A stretch of 64,000 bases of DNA from Pandoraea pneumonica. Its GTDB lineage: Bacteria; Pseudomonadota; Gammaproteobacteria; Burkholderiales; Burkholderiaceae. Both the position numbers and the translations under genes were made by a program. The notes beneath the pieces were generated by a model, which saw only the letters and a list, made by a program, of their open reading frames with translations, had not been told where the DNA came from and did not search any database. This document shows positions 1 through 8,236 of this stretch, piece after piece; the first letter of the stretch is position 1; every line of letters begins with the position of its first letter. The stretch lies in the NCBI RefSeq assembly GCF_902459645.1, contig NZ_CABPSK010000001.1:2032773-2096772 (forward strand), written 5' to 3'.

Positions 1-554
1 ATCAGTTCCGCCTCGCGCCAGTCGAAGTCCTGCGCAATCACCGGGCCGACGCAGCCGAACGTGTCGTAGCCCTTGGCGCGGGTCCACTGCGCGAAGTTTT
101 CGTCTTCGCCGATGATTTCAGCGGCCGTGACGTCGTTGACCAGCGTGTAGCCGAGGATGTGATCGCGCGCCGCTTCCACGCTGACGTTGCTCGTGCGCTT
201 GCCGATCACGATGCCCAACTCGCCCTCGAAGACGATCTTCCCCGCATAGGCGGCGGGGCGGCGAATGACCGCGTTCGGGCCGACGAGCGTGGTGGCAGGC
301 TTGATGAGAAAGAGCGGGTGCGAGGGCGCGGCTTTGCCGAGCTTCGCGCCGAGCGCGTGATAGTTGTTCCACAGCGCGACGATCTTGCTCGGCTCGCACG
401 GGCACAGCAGATCGACCGTGTCGCGCGCAATCGTGGCGCCCGTGGCGATCGGCTCGTCGTACAGACTGCCGCGATGTTCGTGGATGAGGTCGCCCTTGAG
501 CAGGCCAAAGCCGATGCGGCCGTGGGCAGTTTTGAAACGAGTCCAGAGCTTCAT
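1..554 (-). CDS. Fumarylacetoacetate hydrolase (FAH) family protein, 3' end outside window
   Basis: This open frame runs off the left edge; 184 codons are visible, starting at an ATG at 552-554 (MKLWTRFKTAHGRIGF). The residues read are typical of the FAH superfamily: an N-terminal cap-like part ending near ALWNNYHALGAKLG, then FLIKPATTLVGPNAVIRRP, then the metal-binding acid in FEGELGIVIGKR and the NDVTAAE segment. Family members hydrolyse C-C bonds or decarboxylate 2-oxo acids with a divalent metal; the substrate cannot be read from the sequence. The gene begins 79 bases after the stop of formyl-CoA transferase copy 1 on the same strand and is probably cotranscribed with it, so a role beside oxalate or CoA-ester metabolism is an inference from context. 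No strong Shine-Dalgarno is visible, so the exact start is less certain than the frame. Confidence 0.85.
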   Translation of the reverse strand, partial: MKLWTRFKTAHGRIGFGLLKGDLIHEHRGSLYDEPIATGATIARDTVDLLCPCEPSKIVALWNNYHALGAKLGKAAPSHPLFLIKPATTLVGPNAVIRRPAAYAGKIVFEGELGIVIGKRTSNVSVEAARDHILGYTLVNDVTAAEIIGEDENFAQWTRAKGYDTFGCVGPVIAQDFDWREAEL

Positions 555-633
555 GCGTTTGCCATTCCGGTAACGGTCCGGCGACGCGGCACGACGGAGC
601 GTGCGCGCGCCGGACGCGACTTCTTGAGGTCAT

Positions 634-1881
634 TCACACTGCGCCGACTTCGCGCAGTGCCGCGATCTGCTGGGCGCTGTAGCCGAATTCCGAGAGCACG
701 TCGTCGGTGTGTTCGCCAAGCAGCGGCGAGCGTTCCACGTGCGTCGGACTGTCGGACAGCTTGATCGGGTTGCCCACCGTGAGGTACTTGCCGCGCTTCG
801 GGTGATCCACTTCCACGATCGTGCCGGTCTCGCGCAGCGACATGTCTTCGGCGATTTCCTTCATCGAGAGAATCGGGCCGCAGGGAATGTCGTACTCGTT
901 GAGAATGTTCATGACCTCGAACTTCGTCTTGGTCATCGTCCATTGCTCGATGGTGTCGAAGATCTCGCGCAGGCGCGGCAGACGAGCACGCGGCGTGGCG
1001 TAGTCCGGGTGTTCCACCCACTCCGGCTTGCCGATCACCTTGCAGATCGATCCCCACACCGGGGCTTGCGTGATGAAGTAGATATAAGCGTTCGGGTCCG
1101 TCTCCCAGCCGCGGCACTTGACGATCCAGCCCGGCTGACCGCCGCCCGACGCATTGCCTGCGCGCGGCACCGCGTCACCGAACTGACCGTTCGGGTATTG
1201 CGGGTACTCCTCCATCACGTTCGTGCGCTCGAGGCGTTGCTGATCGCGCAGCTTCACGCGACAGAGGTTCAGCACGCCGTCTTGCATCGCCGCCAGCACG
1301 CGCTGGCCTTGGCCGGTCATCGTGCGCTGATACAGCGCCGTGACGATGCCCAGCGCGAGATGCAGGCCCGTGCCCGAGTCGCCGATTTGGGCGCCCGTCA
1401 CCATCGGCGGGCCGTCGTCGAAACCGGTCGTCGAGGCGGCACCGCCCACGCACTGCGCCACGTTCTCGTAGACCTTGCAGTCTTGATACGGGCCGGGGCC
1501 GAAGCCTTTGACCGAGGCGACGATCATGCGCGGGTTCAGCGCGTGGATGTGTTCCCACGTGAAGCCCATGCGATCGAGCGCGCCGGGCGCGAAGTTTTCC
1601 ACCAGCACGTCGCAATCGCGAATCATGCGCTCGAGCACCGCCTTGCCTTCCGGGTGCTTCGTGTCGAGCGTGATCGAACGCTTATTGCTGTTGAGCATCG
1701 TGAAGTACAGGCTGTCCGCATCCGGGATGTCGCGCAACTGATCGCGCGTGACGTCTCCGTGGCCAGCGCGCTCGATCTTGATGACGTCGGCGCCAAACCA
1801 AGCGAGCAGCTGCGTGCAGGTCGGACCCGACTGCACGTGGGTGAAGTCGAGAATGCGCACGCCTTCGAGTGCTTTGCTCAT
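634..1881 (-). CDS. frc: Formyl-CoA:oxalate CoA-transferase, copy 1
   Basis: A 415-residue class III (CaiB/BaiF) CoA transferase. Formyl-CoA transferase moves CoA from formyl-CoA to oxalate, giving oxalyl-CoA and formate, in the cytoplasm as an interlocked dimer. Resemblance to the Oxalobacter and E. coli (YfdW) enzymes is strong throughout: [14 protein letters not shown] near residue 11, [25 protein letters not shown] and the catalytic Asp at residue 168 in [10 protein letters not shown]. Position 48 is Gln, as in YfdW, not the Trp of Oxalobacter. The flexible glycine loop reads [10 protein letters not shown], so the first glycine of the GGGG tetrad is Ser245; copy 2 at 2945-4195 keeps all four. 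A GGGGGT Shine-Dalgarno precedes the ATG. The gene has its own candidate operator at 2001-2017 and is followed by an FAH-family gene. CoA-transferase function is near certain; oxalate as sole acceptor is likely but not proven. Confidence 0.93.
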   Translation of the reverse strand: MSKALEGVRILDFTHVQSGPTCTQLLAWFGADVIKIERAGHGDVTRDQLRDIPDADSLYFTMLNSNKRSITLDTKHPEGKAVLERMIRDCDVLVENFAPGALDRMGFTWEHIHALNPRMIVASVKGFGPGPYQDCKVYENVAQCVGGAASTTGFDDGPPMVTGAQIGDSGTGLHLALGIVTALYQRTMTGQGQRVLAAMQDGVLNLCRVKLRDQQRLERTNVMEEYPQYPNGQFGDAVPRAGNASGGGQPGWIVKCRGWETDPNAYIYFITQAPVWGSICKVIGKPEWVEHPDYATPRARLPRLREIFDTIEQWTMTKTKFEVMNILNEYDIPCGPILSMKEIAEDMSLRETGTIVEVDHPKRGKYLTVGNPIKLSDSPTHVERSPLLGEHTDDVLSEFGYSAQQIAALREVGAV

Positions 1882-2000
1882 GATCGACCCCCATCGTTAG
1901 CGATAACGCTGGCGGTATGCGGACATGCGATGGCGGTGAATGCCATGGTTGTCTCCTCCTCGGGCTCGGCTGCAAGGGCCGTTATGTTGGTATTTGACTG

Positions 2001-2017
2001 TGATATACAGTATTTCA
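2001..2017. promoter_or_regulatory. Candidate oxalate-regulon operator (site A)
   Basis: TGATATACAGTATTTCA, an imperfect 17-bp palindrome (7 of 8 positions pair around the central A), lies 120 bp upstream of the frc copy 1 start codon. Closely related sequences occur at 7658-7674, 8160-8176, 9679-9695 and 11006-11022, each in front of another oxalate or formate gene. The GntR protein at 10035-10748 is the natural candidate binder; this is inference. Confidence 0.6.
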
Positions 2018-2186
2018 TACACGATATTTTATCAACGGCTATTTTTTGCCAATGGCAGTTATTGCTTTGCGGAATAAATCGAAGAATTCCCGCCAAATGC
2101 GCATGTTTAAAGGGGTTTGCGCCGCAGCATTTAAAACACCTTCAGTGCTGGCTACGGGTTTACAGGCATGCCACCAAGGCTGGGAG

Positions 2187-2258
2187 AGACAGATCGGGGC
2201 CCTTTCTCGAGGCGAGTTGAACACTGTCTGAGCAGCGAGAAAGGGCCCCGGTCTGTCT
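2187..2258. repeat. 23-bp near-perfect inverted repeat, 26-nt spacer
   Basis: The left arm is 2187-2209 and the right arm 2236-2258; the arms match at 22 of 23 positions (core GGGGCCCTTTCTCG). It lies between the PAS-gene terminator and the frc copy 1 promoter region. It could form a very stable hairpin in either transcript and has no T-run directly behind it, so it is not a textbook terminator. No transposase or target duplication was seen beside it. Confidence 0.8.
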
Positions 2259-2280
2259 GGGGGGAGGTTTTAGAGGGCGA

Positions 2281-2312
2281 GGAAAAGCAGAACCTGCCGC
2301 GAGCGCGGCAGG
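2281..2312 (-). terminator. Rho-independent terminator of the PAS gene
   Basis: Reading the minus strand, CCTGCCGC-GCTC-GCGGCAGG forms an 8-bp stem (2293-2312), followed by the pyrimidine-rich TTCTGCTTTTCC. It lies 27 bases after the PAS gene stop codon. Confidence 0.75.
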
Positions 2313-2338
2313 CGTAATTCAAGACATGACGGGCAGGA

Positions 2339-2788
2339 TCAGGCGCGCGCGCCGGTGAGCTCACCGACTTTGGCTTCGAGTTCAGCGACGCGTTTGCGCA
2401 GTTGGCGGTCTTCTTGGAAGCGTGAGGTCTCGTCGCGAATGACGGCCACGATACCGCTCACCTGCCCTTGCGCGTCGCGCAGCAGCGCCACGGTGAACGC
2501 GATCGACATGGCGCGCCCATCCTTATGCGTCGCGGGCACCTTCAGCAAATCGCTGCCGTATTTCGTTTGCCCGGTGGCCATGGTCTTCTCATAGCCTTCG
2601 TTGTGACGATGGCGCAGGCGCTCGGGAATGATGATGTCCAGCGGTTGCCCGACCGCTTCACTGACCGAGAAGCCGAACATCTTTTCCGCGCCGGCATTCC
2701 ACAAGGTGATGATGTTCTTCGGGTCGGCCACGACGATGGCGTCGCCCACGACCTGAACCAATTGTGCTGCGTCCACCGGTGCGCTCAT
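2339..2788 (-). CDS. Single PAS (S-box) domain sensor protein
   Basis: A 149-residue soluble protein. Residues about 8-125 are one PAS fold: GDAIVVADPKNIITLWNAGAEKMFGFS, GQPLDIIIPERLRHRHNEGY and AVIRDETSRF are classic S-box segments; residues about 125-149 (QEDRQLRKRVAELEAKVGEL) form a short coiled coil. There is no kinase, GGDEF or DNA-binding output domain, so it must signal through a partner or act as a small ligand or redox sensor; the ligand cannot be read. It has its own AGGAG ribosome site and is separated from frc copy 2 by a terminator-like hairpin, yet it lies within the oxalate block on the same strand, between the two frc copies. An oxalate-linked sensory role is inference only. 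Confidence 0.9.
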   Translation of the reverse strand: MSAPVDAAQLVQVVGDAIVVADPKNIITLWNAGAEKMFGFSVSEAVGQPLDIIIPERLRHRHNEGYEKTMATGQTKYGSDLLKVPATHKDGRAMSIAFTVALLRDAQGQVSGIVAVIRDETSRFQEDRQLRKRVAELEAKVGELTGARA

Positions 2789-2873
2789 GGTGTCTCCTGC
2801 TTTTTCTGTGGGGGATCAATAACTACGATTTAAACATGCAACAAAAATACATGAATCAAAAGACAATGCGGTC

Positions 2874-2920
2874 CCGAAAAACGACAACAGGTGCCGCACC
2901 TGATGAAGATGCGGCACCTG
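2874..2920 (-). terminator. Terminator-like hairpin after frc copy 2
   Basis: An 11-bp perfect stem, CAGGTGCCGCA (2888-2898) with TGCGGCACCTG (2910-2920), lies 24 bases past the frc copy 2 stop. On the minus strand it is followed by TTGTCGTTTTTCGG. It would separate frc copy 2 from the PAS gene. Confidence 0.7.
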
Positions 2921-2944
2921 CGCGACTACATGCTCACTTCAGGC

Positions 2945-4195
2945 TCAGATGGCTTTGGCCGAATGCAGCTTGCCAATCTGGTCCTTGCTGTAGCCCAACT
3001 CTGCCAGGATCTCTTCCGTGTGCTCGCCCAGCAGCGGCGAACCGGTGATTTCCGGCTTCAGACCCGAGAACTTGATCGGGCTGCCGACGGTCAGGTACGA
3101 ACCGCGTTCCTTGTGCGGCACTTCCACGATCGTGCCCGAAGCGCGCAGCGACGGATCGTCCGCGATTTCCTTCATCGACAACACCGGCGCGCACGGAATA
3201 TCGAACTTGCGCAGGATATCCACCGCTTCGTACTTGGTCTTGTCGGCGAGCCACTCTTCGATCGTCTTGAAGATGTCGAAGATGTGCGGCTGACGCGCTT
3301 GTGCCGTGGCGTAGTTCGGATCGCTGATCCACTCCGGCTTGCCCAGTGCGCGGCAGATCGGCTCCCAAGCGTGGCCTTGAATCGTGAAGTAGATGTAAGC
3401 GTTCGGGTCGTTTTCCCAGCCCTTGCACTTGAGCACCCAGCCCGGCTGACCGCCGCCGCCGGCGTTACCGCCACGCGGCACCACGTCGCTGAACTCACCG
3501 TGCGGGTACTGCGGATACTCTTCCAGATAGCCCACGCGATCCAGACGCTGTTGGTCGCGCAGCTTCACGCGGCACAGGTTGATGACCGAGTCTTGCATCG
3601 ACACGGCCACCTTCTGACCACGGCCCGTTTGGCCGCGACCGATCAGTGCCGTCAAGATGCCGATAGCCAGGTGCATACCCGTGTTGCTGTCGCCGAGTGC
3701 TGCGGCCGACACCGTGGGAGGACCGTCCCAGAAGCCCGTCGTCGAAGCGGCACCGCCGGCGCACTGCGCCACGTTTTCGTAGACCTTCAGGTCTTCGTAA
3801 TGGTGACCGTCCGAGAAGCCCTTGACCGAGGCCACGATCAGCTTCGGATTCAGTTCGTTCAGACGCTCCCACGTGAAGCCCATGCGATCCAGCGCGCCCG
3901 GGGCGAAGTTCTCGACCAGCACGTCCGATTCACGCACCAGCTTCTCGAGCACTTCCTTACCTTCTTGCGTCTTCGTATCCAGCGTCAGCGAGCGCTTGTT
4001 GCTGTTGAGCATGGTGAAGTACAGCGCGTCGGCATCGGGAATGTCGCGCAGTTGGGTACGCGTGACGTCGCCCGAACCGGGGCGCTCCACTTTGATCACG
4101 TCCGCACCGAACCAAGCCAGCAACTGGGTGCAGGCCGGGCCGGCTTGCACGTGCGTGAAGTCGATGATCTTGATGCCTTCGAGGGGTTTGCTCAT
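2945..4195 (-). CDS. frc: Formyl-CoA:oxalate CoA-transferase, copy 2
   Basis: A 416-residue class III CoA transferase, the closer of the two paralogues to the characterised Oxalobacter Frc. It shows [12 protein letters not shown] at the start, [17 protein letters not shown] near residue 95, catalytic Asp169 in [11 protein letters not shown], and an intact glycine loop GGGGQPGW at residues 246-252. Gln48 replaces the Oxalobacter Trp48, as in E. coli YfdW. Like copy 1 it lacks the short insertion Oxalobacter Frc has before the glycine loop. The ATG at 4193-4195 has an AAGGAGA site; an ATG five bases upstream runs straight into a stop. It starts 25 bases after the oxc stop, so oxc and frc are surely one transcript: Frc makes oxalyl-CoA, and Oxc decarboxylates it to formyl-CoA, which Frc reuses. 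Confidence 0.96.
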   Translation of the reverse strand: MSKPLEGIKIIDFTHVQAGPACTQLLAWFGADVIKVERPGSGDVTRTQLRDIPDADALYFTMLNSNKRSLTLDTKTQEGKEVLEKLVRESDVLVENFAPGALDRMGFTWERLNELNPKLIVASVKGFSDGHHYEDLKVYENVAQCAGGAASTTGFWDGPPTVSAAALGDSNTGMHLAIGILTALIGRGQTGRGQKVAVSMQDSVINLCRVKLRDQQRLDRVGYLEEYPQYPHGEFSDVVPRGGNAGGGGQPGWVLKCKGWENDPNAYIYFTIQGHAWEPICRALGKPEWISDPNYATAQARQPHIFDIFKTIEEWLADKTKYEAVDILRKFDIPCAPVLSMKEIADDPSLRASGTIVEVPHKERGSYLTVGSPIKFSGLKPEITGSPLLGEHTEEILAELGYSKDQIGKLHSAKAI

Positions 4196-4220
4196 GTCAT
4201 GTCTCCTTAATTGACTCGAG

Positions 4221-6011
4221 TTACTTTTTCATCGCCGCGCTTTGCGGATTCAGATTGGTCAGACGGCCGCTTTCCGTGCCCGCCGATTCGTCGATCACTG
4301 CATTGATGAGCGTCGGTTTGCCCGACTTGATGCCCTCTTGCAGCGCCTTGGTCAGTTCTTCCGGCGTGGTGACGTGGTAACCGATGCCACCGAAGGCTTC
4401 GATCATCTTGTCGTAGCGCGCGCCCTTGACGAACACCGTCGGTGCCACGTCCTTACCGCCCGTCGGGTTGACGTCGGTGCCGCGATACACGCCGTTGTTG
4501 TTGAAGATGATGGTGGTCACCGGCAGCTCGTAACGGCAGATCGTTTCGAGTTCCATGCCGCTGAAACCGAACGCGCTATCGCCTTCGATCGCCACGACCG
4601 GCTTGCCGCTCGTCACGGCTGCACCGATGGCGAAGCCCATGCCGATGCCCATCACGCCCCACGTACCCGAGTCGAAGCGCTTGCGCGGCTGGTACTGGTC
4701 GATGATGCTGCGGGCGTAGTCGAGCGTGTTTGCGCCTTCGTTGACCAGATTGATATCCGGATACGCCTTGAGCACGTCGCGAATCGAGCGCAGTGCGCTG
4801 TGGAAATTCATCGGCGACGGGTTCTGGTCGAGCGTTGCCGCCATCTTGGCCAGGTTCTTGTTCTTGCGTTCCGCAATCGCGCCGGTCCATTCAGCACTCG
4901 GCTTGCCGAAGTTCGCGTCGATACCGGCCACCAGTGCCGACACGCACGAACCGATGTCGCCGATCACTGGCGCGGCAATCGCCACGTTGCTGTCGATTTC
5001 CGTCGGCGAGATGTCGATCTGCACGAACTTCTTCGGGGCCGAACCCCAGGTCTTGCCCTTGCCGTGCGCGAGTAGCCAGTTCAGGCGAGCACCGATCAGC
5101 ACCACGACGTCGGCTTCTTGCAGCACGAACGAACGTGCGGCAGCCGCCGATTGCTCGTGCGTGTCGGGCAGCAGGCCCTTGGCCATCGACATCGGCAGGT
5201 ACGGAATACCCGACTTCTCGACCAGTGCACGAATGTCGGCATCGGCCTGCGCGTAAGCGGCGCCCTTGCCCAGCAGAATCAGCGGGCGCTTGGCGTTCTT
5301 GATCACGTCGAGGGCGCGCTTGACGGCGTCCGGTGCCGGGATCTGACGCGGTGCGGCGTCGATCACACGAATCAGCGAATCCTTCGCCTTCTGTGCATCG
5401 AGCGTCTGGGCCAACAGCTTGGCCGGCAGATCCAGATACACGCCGCCCGGGCGGCCCGAGACGGCAGCACGAATCGCACGCGCCACGCCCACGCCAATGT
5501 CTTCTGCATGCAGCACGCGGTAAGCGGCCTTGCAGTACGGCTTGGCAGCGTTGAGCTGATCCATCTCTTCGTAGTCACCCTGCTGCAAATCGACGATTTC
5601 GCGCTCGCTCGAGCCGCTGATCAAAATCATCGGGAAGCAGTTGGTGGTGGCGTTCGCCAGTGCCGTCAGGCCGTTCAGGAAGCCCGGTGCGGACACGGTC
5701 AGGCAAATGCCGGGCTTCTGGGTCATGAAGCCAGCGATCGCCGCAGCATTGCCGGCGTGCTGTTCATGACGGAAACCGATGAAGCGCATGCCTTCGGCTT
5801 GTGCGAGGCGGGCCAGATCGGTAATGGGAATCCCCACCAGACCAAAGATAGTGTCAATGTCGTTCGCTTTCAGGGCATCGATGACCAGATGGAAACCATC
5901 AGTCGTTTCTGCCTCGGACACGATGTTCGCGTGTCGGCTGCTGTCTTTGAGCGTGTCGCCCGCGGTGTTGTTTTCCGCCTTGCCGACTGGCACGGTCATC
6001 GCAATGGACAT
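4221..6011 (-). CDS. oxc: Oxalyl-CoA decarboxylase
   Basis: A 596-residue thiamine-diphosphate enzyme that converts oxalyl-CoA to formyl-CoA and CO2, consuming a proton. Three domains are visible: N-terminal Pyr domain with the catalytic Glu83 in [13 protein letters not shown] (Glu56 of the Oxalobacter enzyme), a central Rossmann-like domain (about residues 225-370), and a C-terminal PP domain with the ThDP/Mg motif GDSAFGFSG to NNNG at about residues 477-506. The ATG at 6009-6011 is chosen because GGAGGAGAG lies just before it; an in-frame TTG five codons upstream overlaps that site. The first about 30 residues extend beyond the 568-residue Oxalobacter enzyme. The gene lies between the antiporter and frc copy 2 on one strand; together these three genes make the oxalate decarboxylation cycle. 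Confidence 0.97.
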   Translation of the reverse strand: MSIAMTVPVGKAENNTAGDTLKDSSRHANIVSEAETTDGFHLVIDALKANDIDTIFGLVGIPITDLARLAQAEGMRFIGFRHEQHAGNAAAIAGFMTQKPGICLTVSAPGFLNGLTALANATTNCFPMILISGSSEREIVDLQQGDYEEMDQLNAAKPYCKAAYRVLHAEDIGVGVARAIRAAVSGRPGGVYLDLPAKLLAQTLDAQKAKDSLIRVIDAAPRQIPAPDAVKRALDVIKNAKRPLILLGKGAAYAQADADIRALVEKSGIPYLPMSMAKGLLPDTHEQSAAAARSFVLQEADVVVLIGARLNWLLAHGKGKTWGSAPKKFVQIDISPTEIDSNVAIAAPVIGDIGSCVSALVAGIDANFGKPSAEWTGAIAERKNKNLAKMAATLDQNPSPMNFHSALRSIRDVLKAYPDINLVNEGANTLDYARSIIDQYQPRKRFDSGTWGVMGIGMGFAIGAAVTSGKPVVAIEGDSAFGFSGMELETICRYELPVTTIIFNNNGVYRGTDVNPTGGKDVAPTVFVKGARYDKMIEAFGGIGYHVTTPEELTKALQEGIKSGKPTLINAVIDESAGTESGRLTNLNPQSAAMKK

Positions 6012-6159
6012 AATTCTCTCCTCCAATTTTTCCGGTTTCAGTGTTGCGTCGTCTTTCGCTGACGATTACTTTAGGACTTCAAAACTGTCTTGCATGCCGC
6101 GCGCGCTGCGCCGTAAATCCGGTCGCGTCGCGCGCGGCACTCCTGCCGGCGCCTGTTCC

Positions 6160-7491
6160 TCAGGTCGTACTGCGGGACAAGTCTGCTGGTTTGGTAATGA
6201 CCTCCTCGGCGTCGCGGGCACTGCTGTCCGCATAGCGTTGGGCGAGTCGAGCGCGCATCGGCTTGAGCACGAAGAGCGCGAGTACGGCGGCCGTTGCATT
6301 CATGACGACTGCGATCATGAACACAGCGTGCCAACTACCGGTTGTTGCGGTGATGACGCTGGTAAAAGGCACCAGCAACGCAGCCGTTCCCTTGGCGGTG
6401 TAGAGCATGCCGGCGTTGGTCGCGGCGTACTTCGAACCGAAGGTGTCGGCGCAAGTGGCCGGGAACAAGCTGTAGATTTCACCCCAGGCGAAGAACACGA
6501 GACCCGTGAGAATCACGAAGGCGACCGGGTGCTGGCCCCAGACCGACAGCGCGTAGATACCCGCGGCTTCCATCGCGAAGGCGATGAACATCGTGTTTTC
6601 ACGACCGATCTTGTCGGAGATCCAGCCGAAGATCGGACGCGTGACGCCGTTGAGCACACGGTCGATGGCCAGTGCGAAGGTCAGTGCCGGCAAGGTCAGC
6701 CCCATGAGCGAAACCGGGGTGCCGTCCAGGCCGTAGTCCTTAGCGATCGGGCCGAGCTGTGCCGTTGCCATCAGACCGCCTGCGGCCATCAGCACGAACA
6801 TCAGATACATCAGCCAAAACACGGGACTGCGCATGACTTCGGTCGGCTTGGCGTTGTAGCGGCGTGCGCCCGGGGCAAGCTTCTTGAGTGCCTCGAAAGC
6901 GGCGGGCGGCGAAGCCAGCGCAAGACCGAGAAGCAACACGATGATGCCTTGGCCAAGACCGAACACCAGGAAGGTGTTCTCATAGCCGCTGCTCTTGATC
7001 ATGTTGGCAATCGGCACCACGGTCAGGGCGGAACCTGCACCGAAGCCTGCTGCCGTCAGCCCTGCTGCCAGCCCCCGGTTAGCCGGGAACCACTTGAGCG
7101 CGTTGCCCACGCAGGTGCCATACACCGCACCGGCACCGACACCGCCTACCGCCGCTGCGAAATACAGCATCGCGAGCGAATCGGCGTAGGCGTTGAGCGC
7201 CCACGCAATACCGCAAAGCAGACCGCCACCCACCACCACGGGGCGCGGACCGAAGCGGTCGACCAGATAGCCCTCGATCGGCACGAGCCACGTTTCCGTG
7301 ACCACGAAGATCGTGAATGCCACCTGAATGGCCGTGCGGCCCCAGTGATACTTCTCGTCGATCGGGTTGACGAACAGCGTCCACCCGTATTGCAAGTTGG
7401 CGATCATCGCCATACAAATCACGCCGAACACGAGCTGAACCCAAGGGCTCGCGAACACGGATGTCTTACCGTGTTGATTTGTCGTCTCCAC
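6160..7491 (-). CDS. oxlT: OxlT-type oxalate:formate antiporter (MFS)
   Basis: A 443-residue major facilitator with twelve predicted membrane segments. In Oxalobacter, OxlT exchanges divalent oxalate for monovalent formate, so with intracellular decarboxylation it generates a proton-motive force. The two charges that bind oxalate in OxlT (Arg272, Lys355) have counterparts here: Arg285 in LNGVTRPIFGW and Lys367 in GMLYTAKGTAALL, at almost the same spacing. The DRFGPRP loop 2-3 motif is present. The start is taken as GTG at 7489-7491, because GGAGGAGG at 7497-7504 is ideally placed for it; the ATG at 7504-7506 overlaps that site and has none of its own. It leads the operon oxlT-oxc-frc and has a candidate operator 167 bp upstream. 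Other carboxylate exchange substrates are possible. Confidence 0.9.
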   Translation of the reverse strand: METTNQHGKTSVFASPWVQLVFGVICMAMIANLQYGWTLFVNPIDEKYHWGRTAIQVAFTIFVVTETWLVPIEGYLVDRFGPRPVVVGGGLLCGIAWALNAYADSLAMLYFAAAVGGVGAGAVYGTCVGNALKWFPANRGLAAGLTAAGFGAGSALTVVPIANMIKSSGYENTFLVFGLGQGIIVLLLGLALASPPAAFEALKKLAPGARRYNAKPTEVMRSPVFWLMYLMFVLMAAGGLMATAQLGPIAKDYGLDGTPVSLMGLTLPALTFALAIDRVLNGVTRPIFGWISDKIGRENTMFIAFAMEAAGIYALSVWGQHPVAFVILTGLVFFAWGEIYSLFPATCADTFGSKYAATNAGMLYTAKGTAALLVPFTSVITATTGSWHAVFMIAVVMNATAAVLALFVLKPMRARLAQRYADSSARDAEEVITKPADLSRSTT

Positions 7492-7657
7492 TTGTACCTC
7501 CTCCATCGGTTTTCAGTTGTTTGACAGCTTCACAACAACAACACCTTCCGGATGGGGTCTATGCCCCCTGGGTATGCTTTTACGAGGTCTTCGCCTCGTC
7601 GACTTTGTCTCTGATGCTTGCGGATCCGCTCTCGCTCCACCGCAAATATACCGAACG

Positions 7658-7674
7658 AAATATACGATATATCA
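7658..7674. promoter_or_regulatory. Candidate oxalate-regulon operator (site B)
   Basis: On the minus strand it reads TGATATATCGTATATTT, in the same register as site A. It lies 167 bp upstream of the oxlT GTG. A weaker half-site (AAATATACC) lies 15 bases to its left on the plus strand. Confidence 0.55.
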
Positions 7675-8159
7675 GATTTAAGTCAACACTAATTTATGAC
7701 TTTTCTCGCTTTCCCCCTCGCGTGCCGCAGGCGTTTTCGGTCCATTGCTTCGAAAACGTCCACGGCACGCGAGGCACTGTGCTAGGTGGCGGCTAGATAC
7801 AGTAAGGCAACTGTAGGCCGGAGCGCCGCAACAACGCAATGCGAAAATACTAAGGAGTTAACCTGATCCGAGAGGCGCGTCAGATAAGGCGCTACAGCCT
7901 TTTATATCGGCGTCCTTGACGATTTTTAAAACGAGCACAAGACGATATTTTTGATAATTTTTCTCACAACGAGGGCTGATTGCGAAATGCCCTCCTCCGC
8001 TGTAACACACCGTAATAATTCGCTCGCCCGCCGCTTTCGTACCGCGTTCGACGTCAGGCAATGACGGTCGCGCTCACACATCCCGACACCCCTTTCCGGC
8101 CGACCGCGGGGAAACCATGACGCCCTCGGCCGCCGGAAAGCTTGGCGCTTCCCGGCTTG

Positions 8160-8176
8160 TGATATACGATATACAA
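8160..8176. promoter_or_regulatory. Candidate oxalate-regulon operator (site C)
   Basis: TGATATACGATATACAA, 60 bp upstream of the panE-like start codon, where it could overlap the core promoter. It matches sites A, B and E over the first seven bases, and its right half is also TATA-rich. Confidence 0.55.
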
Positions 8177-8236
8177 CATTTGATATTAGAAAAATAAAGG
8201 CCAAGTTCCGATTGACCATTTGTGGAGGGAGACTTC

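Larger units (their letters stand above)
7507..8236. promoter_or_regulatory. Divergent intergenic region, oxlT / panE-like gene
   Basis: About 730 bases without a convincing gene. It is AT-richer than its surroundings and carries two related TATA-rich palindromes, at 7658-7674 facing oxlT and at 8160-8176 facing the panE-like gene. The middle (7700-8150) shows nothing that I can name; short frames there lack ribosome sites and family features. Confidence 0.7.

Noticed and set aside
709-2220. 503-codon plus-strand frame opposite frc copy 1
   Set aside because: Composition artefact; the minus strand carries a complete formyl-CoA transferase with active-site residues.
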